Source of the DNA: CAKKQX01 sp046313915
Lineage (GTDB): Bacteria; Pseudomonadota; Gammaproteobacteria; Burkholderiales; SG8-41
Reading direction: 5' to 3'
DNA: 64,000 bases
Assembly (NCBI GenBank): GCA_046313915.1
Contig: JBKBXX010000001.1
Span: 17,577-81,576 of the forward strand
Shown one piece after another: positions 34,263 to 45,522 of the stretch (positions are counted from its first letter, which is position 1; each line of letters begins with the position of its first letter). Below the pieces are notes generated by a model, which was not told the origin of the DNA, did no database searches, and saw only the letters and a program-made list of their open reading frames with translations. A program made the position numbers and the translations under genes.

Positions 34263-34417
34263 GCCCTGACGGGGCGTTCTGCAAACCATGCTGGGTGACA
34301 TGAGAAGCTTTCACTCGAACGCGGCTACAACAAGGCCGCTGGTGGCGTCTTTCCGGTAAACGAAGACATGAAACCGATGCCCGACCATCATGCGCTCGGC
34401 AACACATGATGACCATA

Positions 34418-34458
34418 TGCTAGCGGGGTAAACTCACTCAATCGTTGATCTTGATCAA
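34418..34458 (-). promoter_or_regulatory. Perfect FNR/ANR box with -10 element facing the lipase-like gene
   Basis: TTGAT-CTTG-ATCAA at 34445-34458 is a perfect match to the FNR/ANR consensus. On the minus strand TAGCAT (34423 down to 34418) lies 28.5 bp from the box centre, the same distance as in the distal pntA promoter and suited to class II activation. It would place a start site about 34411, roughly 150 bp before the lipase-like gene. The 477-bp stretch 34263-34739 holds no gene; the plus strand has no equally placed -10. Confidence 0.55.
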
Positions 34459-34739
34459 ACAGAAAACGGGAAAGGCATGCGGTTTGCCTCAGCCGCAACC
34501 CCTCGTCATGTTTGTATTGCATAACATGTTGATTCACAGTAATGATTTTTATGCCCGGCATCGAAATCCGGAAATGATTTGGCAGCGTTCGCGCAGCTCG
34601 CCACCAGCTCACCTCCGGTCCGTCCGGGCAGTATGCAGCGCCGCCGCCTTTTTTTCAAAACTTCGGTATGATCGAGCGCGGTGAAGCGGCCTGCGCGCCA
34701 TGCGTCCGGATGATTCGGAAAACATAGGGGAAGACCGCC

Positions 34740-35066
34740 GTGATGCGATTCAGGGCATTGTTGCAACTGCTTGTTTTCCTGGCTTCGTTTTCCGGCCCTG
34801 CCGCTGCCGCGCAACCTTATCCCTCGGGCCCCCTCCGCTGGGTCGTGCCGTTTCCGCCGGGCGGCGGCACGCCCCAACCCTCGATTGCCGGGCTGTACGG
34901 TGAGATCGCACGCATTCTCAACCTGCCGGAGATCAGGGACCGTCTGATGAAAGAAGGCGCCGACATCGTTGCCAGCACGCCCGAGCAGTTTGCGGCGTTT
35001 CTCAAAACCGAAATGGAGAAATCCGCCCGCATCGTGAAAGCGGCTGGGATGAGCGCGAGCAATTGA
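34740..35066 (+). pseudogene. Internally deleted Bug-family receptor
   Basis: An intact 108-aa frame that is a Bug receptor with its middle removed. It keeps a signal peptide (residues 1-23), the mature start QPYPSGPLRWVVPFPPGGGT with the ligand-loop motif, then jumps to the conserved C-terminal part LYGEIARILNLPEIRDRLMKEG and STPEQFAAFLKTEMEKSARIVKAAG. A full member is about 325 aa, so about 215 residues are gone in frame; the joint reads GGGTPQPS. The ligand cleft cannot form, so it is probably a remnant, though still translatable. It lies 76 bp before the selenoprotein gene. Confidence 0.85.
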
Positions 35067-35142
35067 TTCCGCTGCGGCCTGCTATGCGCGTTTGTGGCGA
35101 TGCGATATCCTTTGTTCTTTCACGATGCAGGAAAAAAATCAC

Positions 35143-36861
35143 ATGACAGACTCGGCAAGCGCGCAGTATGAAGCGCTGTGGCCGCGCAGTCCGCGCCAGG
35201 CCAAAGTGAAACCTCTCGCCAGGCGGCTCGATACCCTCGAAGGCAAGACCATCGCGTGGGTCTGGGATTATATGTTTCGCGGCGACGAAGTGTTCGCGCA
35301 ACTCGAGGAGAGCCTCAGGGCGCGCTATCCGGGCATGAAATTCGTGTCGTGGAGCGAGTTCGGCAACACCCACGGCAGCGAAGAACGCGCAGTCGTGGCG
35401 GCCCTGCCGCGCAAGCTCAAGACGCTGGGGGTGGACGCCGTCGTTTCCGGCCTCGGCTGTTGAGGCAGCTGCACGCCCGCCGTGTTGCGGGCGAGTGCGG
35501 CGGCCGAGGCTGCGGGCATCCCTTCCTCGACACTGGTGTGCGAGAGTTTCATGGGGCTCGCGAAAGCAGCTTCGCTCGGGCTCGGCATGCCCAATCTGCA
35601 GGTGGCGGCGGTGCCGGGTCATCCCGGTCTGCAAAGCAAGGAAGTTTTGCAGCGGAATATCCGCGAGGTCACGCTGGCCGGCGTGATCGACAACCTGCTC
35701 GGGTCGCCGGCGCAGGCGGCGGCGGGCAGCGAACCCGGCGCGCGCGACGTCGTGTGCCGCGGCACGTTCGAGGAAGTCAACGACTATTTCATCACCCATG
35801 GGTTGTCCGACGGGCTGCCGATCGTCCCGCCCACGGTCGCAAAAGTCGAAACCTTTCTGCGCCATACCGACCGGCAGCCGGACGAGGTGCTGGGTGTCTT
35901 GCTGCCCGACAGCCGCGCCGCAACCGTGTGGAGCGTGGCGGTGAACGGGGTGATGGCGGGCTGCCGCCCCGAGTACATGCCGGTGCTGGTCGCGCTGATC
36001 GAGGCGATGGCCGATCCCGCTTACGGCGTCGAGCACAGCGGCAACACGCCGGGCGGCGAAACGCTGATCGTGCTGAACGGGCCCATCATCAAGGAACTCG
36101 GTTTCAATTACACGCAGGGTGTGATGCGCGACGGTTTCCAGGCGAACACGACCGTCGGCCGTTTCTGGCGGCTTTATCTGCGCAACGTCGCCGGTTTCCT
36201 GCCGCACAAGAACGACAAGGCGACATTCGGCAACACCTGGCGTGTCGTGGTGGCGGAAAACGAGGAAGTGCTGGCGAAAATCGGCTGGCCGCCGCATTGC
36301 GCGGAATTTGGTTTTGCCCCCGGCACCAACGCGGTCGCCATCGGCCGCTACACTGGCGGCAATCACATTTCATCGGTATCGGGCGCGACACCGCAGGCGT
36401 TGCTGCCGTACATCGCCGACGCCGTGGTCAGGCAATACTCATGGCAGATCATGTTCACGGTGGGGCAGGGCCGGGGAACGCTGCGGCCGCTGATACTGCT
36501 GTCTCCGATACTTGCCGAGACCATCGCCGGCGGCGGCTGGTCCAAGCAGGATCTGAAACGGCAACTTTTCGATCACGCGCGCATGCCGGCGTGGATGTTC
36601 GAACGCTATCTGCGCGACTGGACCCAGAAGCCGGTCTGGAATCTCGCCGCAGAGCACGAGGCGGGGCGCATTCCGAAGGTATTCCACGAATCCGACGATC
36701 CGAACCGCATGGTGCCTCTCGTGTGGAAACCGGAGGACTACATGATCGTCGTGACCGGCGATCTGGGCCGCAACAGCTGCTACGTCTTTGCGCACAATGG
36801 CGTTCTCGGTTATCCGGTGGGCAGGGAAATCAGGCTGCCGGATGGGCGGTCGCTGCGTTGA
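35143..36861 (+). CDS. UGSC-family selenoprotein (in-frame TGA at 35461-35463 read as Sec)
   Basis: One continuous reading frame of 572 residues interrupted only by TGA at codon 107. The frame before and after is the same, and the interrupting codon lies in VSGLGC-U-GSCTPAV, the UGSC motif of a known seleno/cysteine family in which Sec is followed by Gly-Ser-Cys. The start at 35143 (MTDSASAQYE) has AGGAAA 8 bp upstream. Residues 1-200 form the redox domain; residues about 215-572 are a separate domain (TFEEVNDYFITHGLSDGLPIVPPT...) of unknown role. A hairpin directly follows the TGA. selABC/selD are not in the window. A standard caller would report two ORFs. Confidence 0.85.
35461..35498 (+). 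promoter_or_regulatory. Candidate bacterial SECIS element after the Sec codon
   Basis: After TGA (35461-35463) the arms CGCCCGC (35474-35480) and GCGGGCG (35487-35493) form a perfect 7-bp stem with loop CGTGTT, extended by GCA/TGC past a 2-nt bulge. The apical loop begins 17 nt after the TGA and has G among its first two bases, both as expected for bacterial SECIS elements bound by SelB. Confidence 0.7.
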
Positions 36862-37307
36862 AATCGAGGAAAACGCCGCTGCGAAGACATCCTCGCTTTG
36901 CATTCCGATGACGGTGGCAAGGCTCGCGCTTTGCCCGAGCTTCGCGACCACTGGTGGTGGCGCTAAACTTTTTCGGGCAAAGGCCGTTGACAGATGTAGC
37001 TTCAGCGTTCCGGCCGGGGCGGATTCCCAGGCCAAGGAGATGATGCCCCGGATGCTGCTGGCGAAGTCCGCTGTTGTGCGCGCCCCTTCCTGCGGGCGCA
37101 CCTGATGCGGGCGGGCGGCAACCACCTTGGACCCGACTGCCTGAGGGTCGTCCCGGGCGGAGCGCTGAAGCCCAGCCCCAAGGCATGACGCAAGTCGTGC
37201 CTTCTGTTTTTTCGGCGCAGCTCGCGCGTCGGACGGCCCCCGTTTCCGATAAAATCGTTTTGTCGAAGCGTGTAGACAATGACGAAATGCGGAAGGAGAA
37301 AGTCCAG
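36862..37307. other. Gene-free stretch between the selenoprotein and MmgE/PrpD genes
   Basis: No coding sequence is supported in these 446 bp. There is an imperfect hairpin with GTGCGC...GGGCGCAC arms at about 37076-37101, without a T-run, and an AT-rich patch around 37245-37265 (GATAAAATCG) that could be the -10 region of the downstream gene. I see no repeat or RNA gene. Confidence 0.4.
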
Positions 37308-38675
37308 ATGGCTGCGGCCGATATTAGCGGACGGTTGGCGCGATACATGGTTGAAGCGCGGGAGCGCGATCTCGCGCCGGAAGTGGCGCGGGAGGCGAAA
37401 CATCGCATCCTCGATGCGCTGGCGGCGATGGTGTCAGGGGCCTGTCTCAAACCTGGCGAAATGGCGATCGAGTATGCGCGGTCGCAAGGCGGGATCGAGG
37501 AAGCGACCGTGGTCACGACCGATATCAGAACCACGGCCGTCAACGCCGCTCTCGTCAACGCGATGTTCGCCCACGCCGACGAAACCGATGACTTTCATCC
37601 GGCGACCAAGGCCCATCCCGGCTGCGCTGTCGTGCCGGCGGCGCTGGCGATGGCCGAGCGCGAAGGCAGTTCGGGAAGGCAGCTGCTCAATGCGGTCGCG
37701 CTGGGCTACGATCTGTGCTGCCGCTTTCTGCTGGCGCTCGGCGCCGACCGCGTGCGCGCGACGCATCGCAGCGCCGAAGGCACCAGCTCGACGATGGGCA
37801 GCGTGGGCGCCGCGGCCGCACTGGCGCGGCTCGACGAGAAAGGCATGCGCCACGCGCTGTCGTACGCGGCGCAGCAGGTATCGGGAATCTGGAGCTGGGT
37901 GCGCGATGCCGAGCACGTCGAAAAAGCTTTCGATTTTTCCGGCATGGGCGCCCGCAATGGCGTCACTGCGGCAATCATGGCACAGCTGGGATTTTCCGGC
38001 GTATGGGACGTATTCGACGGCGAACACAATGTGCTGATCGCGCTCTCGAGCGAGCCGAAACCCGGGGAAATGGTGGCGGAACTGGGGAGCCGCTATTTCG
38101 TCACCGAAACCGCGATCAAGCCTTTCTCGGTTGGCTATCCGATACAGGCGCCGCTCGATGCGTTTCTCAAGCTGCGTCGCGAGCACGGCCTCACCGTCGA
38201 CAACGTCGAGCGCATCGTGGTGCGGCTGCCGGAAGACGGCGCGCGCGTCGTCAACGATCGCGCCATGCCCGATGTCAACTGCCAGCACATCATCGCGCTC
38301 GCCCTGGTAGACGGCACCGTGTCATTCGAGGGCAGCCATTCCTACGAGCGGATGGACGACCCGAAAGTGCGCGCTGCAAAAGCGCGCGTGCAACTCATCG
38401 CCGACCGCGAGCTCATGGACCCTGCCGCGCCACGCAGCGGCCGGGTGGAGGTGACGCTGCGCGATGGCCGCACTGTCAGCCACTTTACCCGCCATGCGCC
38501 GGGCACCAAGGAAAATCCGATGGACACGGAAAGCGTGAACGCAAAAGCGCGGCTGCTGATGGCGCCGGTACTCGGCGCCGAGCGGACGGAAGACGTGATC
38601 CGGCGGGTGAACGCGCTGGAAACGCTGACCGACGTGCGCGAGCTTAGTCCTTTGCTTGCGCGCGGCGCACGTTAG
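37308..38675 (+). CDS. MmgE/PrpD family protein
   Basis: A 455-aa all-alpha/beta-domain protein of the 2-methylcitrate dehydratase (PrpD)/cis-aconitate decarboxylase/MmgE family. Family marks are LDALAAMVSG, FAHADETDDFHPATKAHPGCAVVPAALA, TSSTMGSVGAAAALARL and AIKPFSVGYPIQAPLDAFLKL. The start at 37308 is set by GGAAGGAGAA 8 bp upstream; the longer frame is not family-like. Many Burkholderiales have orphan MmgE/PrpD genes near Bug receptors, as here, and the substrate is unknown. It is the only intact enzyme gene directly after the selenoprotein on the same strand. Confidence 0.88.
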   Translation: MAAADISGRLARYMVEARERDLAPEVAREAKHRILDALAAMVSGACLKPGEMAIEYARSQGGIEEATVVTTDIRTTAVNAALVNAMFAHADETDDFHPATKAHPGCAVVPAALAMAEREGSSGRQLLNAVALGYDLCCRFLLALGADRVRATHRSAEGTSSTMGSVGAAAALARLDEKGMRHALSYAAQQVSGIWSWVRDAEHVEKAFDFSGMGARNGVTAAIMAQLGFSGVWDVFDGEHNVLIALSSEPKPGEMVAELGSRYFVTETAIKPFSVGYPIQAPLDAFLKLRREHGLTVDNVERIVVRLPEDGARVVNDRAMPDVNCQHIIALALVDGTVSFEGSHSYERMDDPKVRAAKARVQLIADRELMDPAAPRSGRVEVTLRDGRTVSHFTRHAPGTKENPMDTESVNAKARLLMAPVLGAERTEDVIRRVNALETLTDVRELSPLLARGAR

Positions 38676-38739
38676 CGGCTTGGCAACCGCGGCAGGGCTC
38701 GCGGCGGCGTTCGTTATTTCCGCGAAAAACCGCCTGCTC

Positions 38740-39933
38740 TCAGCTGAACGCCGGAATGCCGGTCTGGGCGCGGCCGAGGATCAGCGCATGGATGTCGTGC
38801 GTGCCTTCGTAGGTATTGACCGCCTCCAGATTCATGACATGGCGGATGACGTGAAATTCGTCGGAGATGCCGTTGCCGCCGTGCATGTCGCGCGCCATGC
38901 GCGCAATGTCGAGCGCCTTGCCGCACGAATTGCGTTTCAGCAGCGAGACCATTTCCGGCGTGGCGCGGCCCTCGTCCATCAGGCGGCCGAGGCGCAGCAC
39001 CGCCTGCAGCCCCAGCGTGATTTCGGTCTGCATGTTGGCGAGCTTGAGCTGGATCAACTGATTTGCCGCCAGCGGACGGCCGAACTGCCTGCGCTCCAGC
39101 GTATAGTTGCGCGCGGCGTGCCAGCAGAATTCGGCGGCGCCCAGCGCACCCCAGGCGATGCCGTAGCGTGCCTTGTTGAGACAGCTGAATGGTCCTTTGA
39201 GGCCCGCGACACCGGGCAGCATGTTCTCTGCGGGCACCGGCACTTCGTCCATCACCACTTCGCCGGTGACCGAAGCGCGCAGGCTGAACTTGCCTTCGAT
39301 TTTGGGCGCAGAAAGTCCCTTCATGCCTTTTTCTAGGATGAAGCCGCGAATCAGGTTGTCATCGTCCTTGGCCCAGATCACGAACACGTCGGCCAGCGGT
39401 GCGTTGGTGATCCACATCTTGGCGCCGTGCAGGATGTAACCGTCGCCGGTCTTGCGCGCACGCGTCACCATGCCCGCGGGGTCGGAACCGAAACCGGGCT
39501 CGGTCAGCCCGAAACAGCCGATCCATTCGCCGCTCGCCATTTTCGGCAGGTATTTGTTTTTCTGCTGCTCGGAGCCGAATTCGTAAATCGGATACATCGC
39601 CAGGCTGGACTGCACCGACAGCGCCGAACGGTAGCCGCTGTCGACGCGTTCGACTTCGCGTGCGATCAGGCCATAGCACACGTTGCTCACGCCGGCGCAG
39701 CCGTAGCCTTCGAGGGTGGAACCGAGAAAACCCATTTCGCCCATCTCGTTCATGATCTCGCGGTGGAATTTCTCGTGGCGATTGGCTTCCAGTACGCGCG
39801 GCATCAGCTTTTCCTGGCAATAGGCGCGCGCCGAGTCGCGCACCATGCGCTCCTCGTCGCTGAGCTGTTCGTCGAGCAGTAACGGATCTTCCCATCGAAA
39901 GGCGGGCTTGCTGGCCGGAATCGGTGCTGTCAT
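38740..39933 (-). CDS. gcdH: Glutaryl-CoA dehydrogenase (acyl-CoA dehydrogenase family)
   Basis: FAD enzyme converting glutaryl-CoA to crotonyl-CoA in lysine, tryptophan and aromatic catabolism. The 397 aa contain CFGLTEPGFGSDPAGM, KMWITNAPLADVFVIWAK, the FAD-binding NYTLERRQFGRPLAANQLIQLKLA and the C-terminal NLEAVNTYEGTHDIHALILGRAQTG with the catalytic Glu. The start at 39933 has AGGAGA upstream. It diverges from the export operon at 40035. It is the one clear central degradation step in the window. Confidence 0.94.
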   Translation of the reverse strand: MTAPIPASKPAFRWEDPLLLDEQLSDEERMVRDSARAYCQEKLMPRVLEANRHEKFHREIMNEMGEMGFLGSTLEGYGCAGVSNVCYGLIAREVERVDSGYRSALSVQSSLAMYPIYEFGSEQQKNKYLPKMASGEWIGCFGLTEPGFGSDPAGMVTRARKTGDGYILHGAKMWITNAPLADVFVIWAKDDDNLIRGFILEKGMKGLSAPKIEGKFSLRASVTGEVVMDEVPVPAENMLPGVAGLKGPFSCLNKARYGIAWGALGAAEFCWHAARNYTLERRQFGRPLAANQLIQLKLANMQTEITLGLQAVLRLGRLMDEGRATPEMVSLLKRNSCGKALDIARMARDMHGGNGISDEFHVIRHVMNLEAVNTYEGTHDIHALILGRAQTGIPAFS

Positions 39934-40034
39934 GGTGTTCTCCTGCTAGAATTGGCCATATAGTTTCACATATTTCCCGGTTTCCCGTAACGTTCGTGTC
40001 GCCGCGCGGCGACTGCTGAGGTGAAGGTGCATCG

Positions 40035-41261
40035 GTGGCGGGCGAAGACTTGTCGAGACTGCGCATTGATCGCGGCAGCACGAACGCGGTGACGGTCGCA
40101 GCAAAAAGGCGACGCAATCCGCTGTGGTGGGTGGCGGCGGCCCTCACCGTTGCCGCCGCGGGCGTTTATCTGGCATTGGGTTACGGCGGAGCGGTAGAGG
40201 TGGAGGCCGCGACGGTAACCGCGAGGTATCCTTCCCAGACTTATACCGTGCTCAATGCGACAGGCTATGTCGTGGCCCAGCGCAAGGCGGCGGTGGCGTC
40301 CAAAGCGACCGGCAGGCTGGAGTGGCTGGGGGTGCGCGAAGGCAGCCGGGTGAAGCGCGGCGAGGTCGTGGCGCGCCTGGAAAGCAGGGATGTCGCAGCC
40401 ACCATGGAGCAGGCGGCAGCGGGCATCAAGGTGGCGCAGGCCAATCTGGAGCAGGGACAGGCCGAACTCGCCGAGGCCGGCCGTGCGCTCGAGCGCTCGC
40501 GCGAGCTGCTCGCCGGGAAATTCGTTTCCCAGGCAGCCCACGATGCGGTGGTGTCACGCTACGAAAAGGCACAGGCCGCCGTGAGCGGACTGAGGGCGGC
40601 AATCGCGGTGGCGCAGGCCAACCATCGCGCCGCCCGGGTCGCTGTCGAACAGACCATGATCCGCGCGCCGTTCGACGGCGTGGTCCTGACCAAGAACGCC
40701 AACGTGGGGGACGTGATCACGCCGTTTTCTTCCGCTACCGGATCGCAGGCTGCAGTGGTCACCATGGCGGACATGTCGACGCTCGAAGTCGAAGCCGACG
40801 TCTCGGAATCGAGTCTTGCCAAAGTCAGGGTCGATCAGCCCTGCGAAATCCAGCTCGACGCGCTGCCCGAGCTGCGGTTGCGCGGCGTGCTGCATCGTCT
40901 GGTGCCGACCGTCGACCGTTCCAAGGCGACCGTCATGGCGAAAATCCGCTTTGTCGACCGCGATCCGCGCATTCTGCCGGAAATGAGCGCCAAGGTCGCT
41001 TTTCTGTCGCAGGAGGTGGCGGCCGACGAGCGTGGCGCACGCACCGTGGTGCAGGCCGCGGCGATCGTCGCGCGCAACGGCCGCCGCGTCGTCTACGTCA
41101 TCAGGGACGGCAGGGTGGCCGAAACGCCGGTCGAGACCGGACGGCCCCTGGGCGAGCTGGTCGAGGTGGTCGCAGGCGTCACGGCGGGAGACAAGGTGGT
41201 GCTGCGGCCCTCCGGCAAGCTGCGCGACGGCAGCCGGGTGGTGACGGGCGGCAAGCGATGA
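40035..41261 (+). CDS. HlyD/MacA-type periplasmic adaptor protein
   Basis: Membrane-fusion protein linking an ABC pump to an outer-membrane channel. It has 408 aa from GTG at 40035, with a cytoplasmic start, one TM helix (WWVAAALTVAAAGVYLALG, about 36-54), a lipoyl half-motif GYVVAQRKAAVASKATGRLEWLGVREGSRVKRGEVVARLES, an alpha-helical hairpin rich in Ala/Glu/Gln (about 120-200), then IRAPFDGVVLTKNANVGDVI, a beta-barrel and a C-terminal VVYVIRDGRVAETPVETG domain. It is first in a five-gene operon with an ABC ATPase, a hybrid kinase and two permeases. No TolC-like gene is present. Confidence 0.9.
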   Translation: MAGEDLSRLRIDRGSTNAVTVAAKRRRNPLWWVAAALTVAAAGVYLALGYGGAVEVEAATVTARYPSQTYTVLNATGYVVAQRKAAVASKATGRLEWLGVREGSRVKRGEVVARLESRDVAATMEQAAAGIKVAQANLEQGQAELAEAGRALERSRELLAGKFVSQAAHDAVVSRYEKAQAAVSGLRAAIAVAQANHRAARVAVEQTMIRAPFDGVVLTKNANVGDVITPFSSATGSQAAVVTMADMSTLEVEADVSESSLAKVRVDQPCEIQLDALPELRLRGVLHRLVPTVDRSKATVMAKIRFVDRDPRILPEMSAKVAFLSQEVAADERGARTVVQAAAIVARNGRRVVYVIRDGRVAETPVETGRPLGELVEVVAGVTAGDKVVLRPSGKLRDGSRVVTGGKR

Positions 41262-41370
41262 CAGGCGCGAAACGCAAGGCGTCAGAGGCGGGGCGTTCCG
41301 GCTGCAGCGGCCTGCGCGCCATGCCCTTTTTTTTGCGCCTTGCGCTTCGTCGCTCGAGGCGATATCGTTG

Positions 41371-42052
41371 ATGGACCCGACTTGCCGGCCCATCGTCGAG
41401 ATCCGGAATCTCACCAAATCGTACCGGCGCGGCGGCGAAATCGTTCCCGTGCTCCACGACATCACTTTCGACATCATGGCCGGCGATTTCGTCGCGCTGA
41501 TGGGCCCTTCGGGATCGGGCAAGAGCACGCTGCTCAACCTGATCGCGGGCATCGACAAGCCCGACAGCGGCACGCTGCTGGTCGGCGGCATCGACATCAC
41601 CTCGTTGTCCGAATCCGAGCTTGCCGAATGGCGCGCGCGCAACGTCGGGTTCGTTTTCCAGTTTTACAATCTGATACCGGTGCTGACCGCCTTCGAGAAC
41701 GTCGAACTGCCTTTGCTGCTGACCGGATTGCCGGGCAGGGAGCGCCGGGAGCATGTCATGGCGGCGCTCGCCATGGTCGGGCTCACTGACCGCATGGAGC
41801 ACTATCCGTCGGAGCTTTCGGGCGGGCAGCAGCAGCGCGTCGCGATCGCACGCGCCGTCGTTACCGATCCGACGCTGCTGGTGGCCGACGAACCCACCGG
41901 CGATCTTGACCGCGTGTCGGCCGAAGACGTGCTCACGCTGATCGACCGGCTCAACACCGAACTCGGCAAGACCGTCATCATGGTCACTCACGACCAGCAT
42001 GCCGCGCAACGAGCGCATCGCATCCGCCACCTCGAAAAAGGAGTGCTCGGCG

Positions 42053-42066
<14 letters not shown>
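41371..42066 (+). CDS. ABC transporter ATP-binding protein, MacB/LolD class
   Basis: A 231-aa ATPase. Walker A is GPSGSGKSTLLN, the signature is LSGGQQQRVAIARA, Walker B is LLVADEPTGDLD and the switch His is in MVTHDQHAAQRAHR. ATG at 41371 has a TTG just before it at 41368. It belongs to the MacB/LolD/FtsE class that pairs with FtsX-type permeases, and two such permeases follow at 44339 and 45523. Its 3' end overlaps the kinase gene by 14 bp, so translation is coupled. Confidence 0.94.
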
Positions 42067-44272
<2,206 letters not shown>

Positions 44273-44338
44273 AAAATATTAAAAAAATCAAAGAGTTGTG
44301 ATTGAGCTGCGATTGCGAGCGAGGACACGACGGCGCTC

Positions 44339-45493
44339 ATGTACGAGCTGAAGCTGATTTTCAGGAATGCGCTGCGCCACAGGCTGCGCACCACCCTCAC
44401 CGTGATCGGCATGGTGGTCGCGGTGCTCGCCTACGGACTGCTGCAGACCGTGGTCGATGCCTGGTATGCGGGCGCGCAGGCGGCGTCCGGCGCGCGGCTG
44501 GTGACGCGCAACGCGATCTCGCTGGTGTTTTCGCTGCCGGCGAGCTACGAGGCGCGCATCCGTGCCGTGGCCGGGGTGACCTCGGTGGTCCGTTCCAACT
44601 GGTTCGGCGGCATCTACCAGGAGCCGAAGAATTTCTTTCCACAGTTCGCGGTTTCCGACAACTATTTCGATCTTTATCCCGATTTCGTGCTGTCCGAGGC
44701 GCAGCGCCTCGCCTATCTGCGCGATCGCAAGGGTTGTGTGGTGGGGCGTCAGCTGGCGGAGCAGTTCGGTTTCAAGGTGGGCGATGTGCTGCCGCTGCGC
44801 GGCACGCTTTATCCGGGCACTTGGGAATTCGTGATCCGCGGCATTTTCGAAGGCGCGGACGAGACCAAGATCACGCGCCACATGCTGTTTCACTGGGATT
44901 ACCTCAATGAATCACTGAAAAGGAAAACGCCGCGACTCGCCGAACAGGTCGGCGTCTATGTCGTCGGCATCGACAATCCCGAGAACGCGGCCGCTATTTC
45001 CCGCGCGATCGATGACGTCTTCAGGAACTCGCTCGCCGAAACCCTCACCGAAACCGAGCAGGCGTTCCAGCTCGGTTTCGTGGCGATGTCGAACGAGATC
45101 ATCGCCGCGATCCGTCTCGTGTCATACGTGGTGATCGTGATCATCATGGCGGTGATGGCCAACACCATGGCGATGAGCGCGCGCGAACGCATTGCGGAGC
45201 ACGCGACACTCAAGGTGCTCGGCTTCGGCCCGGCTTTCATCAGCGTGCTGGTTTTTGGCGAATCGATCGCGATCTGCGCGATCGGCGGCGGGCTGGGGCT
45301 GCTCGCCACACCGTCTGCTGCGGCTGCCTTCCAGGCCGCCACTGGCGGCATATTCCCGGTTTTCGAGGTGTCGCCGGCGACGCTCGCCATGCAGGCGGTG
45401 TGTGCGCTGGCGGTCGCGATCCTGGCGGCGGTGGTGCCCGCGGTACGCGCTTCGCGCGTGCGTATCGTGGAGGGACTGCGGGCCATCGGCTGA
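44339..45493 (+). CDS. ABC transporter permease, MacB/FtsX family (first of two)
   Basis: A 384-aa permease with the FtsX-like plan: an N-terminal TM (TTLTVIGMVVAVLAYGLL, about 18-35), a large periplasmic MacB-type domain (about 50-250) and three C-terminal TM helices (about 270-380), with the typical NTMAMSARERIAEHATLKVLGF coupling loop. It starts after a short AT-rich gap behind the kinase and shares an operon with the second permease, 30 bp away. The pair with a separate ATPase resembles Lol- or Dev-type exporters. Confidence 0.9.
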   Translation: MYELKLIFRNALRHRLRTTLTVIGMVVAVLAYGLLQTVVDAWYAGAQAASGARLVTRNAISLVFSLPASYEARIRAVAGVTSVVRSNWFGGIYQEPKNFFPQFAVSDNYFDLYPDFVLSEAQRLAYLRDRKGCVVGRQLAEQFGFKVGDVLPLRGTLYPGTWEFVIRGIFEGADETKITRHMLFHWDYLNESLKRKTPRLAEQVGVYVVGIDNPENAAAISRAIDDVFRNSLAETLTETEQAFQLGFVAMSNEIIAAIRLVSYVVIVIIMAVMANTMAMSARERIAEHATLKVLGFGPAFISVLVFGESIAICAIGGGLGLLATPSAAAAFQAATGGIFPVFEVSPATLAMQAVCALAVAILAAVVPAVRASRVRIVEGLRAIG

Positions 45494-45522
45494 TTGCCCG
45501 ACATTCCACCCTTTATCCTGTC

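Noticed and set aside
35461..35463. TGA as a nonsense mutation making a pseudogene.
   Set aside because: It lies exactly at the Sec position of the UGSC motif, has a SECIS-like hairpin and the rest of the gene is intact.
35178..36911. Open 577-aa plus frame over the selenoprotein gene in another phase.
   Set aside because: Arg/Gly-rich without motifs. The phase with UGSC and the second domain is clearly the real one.
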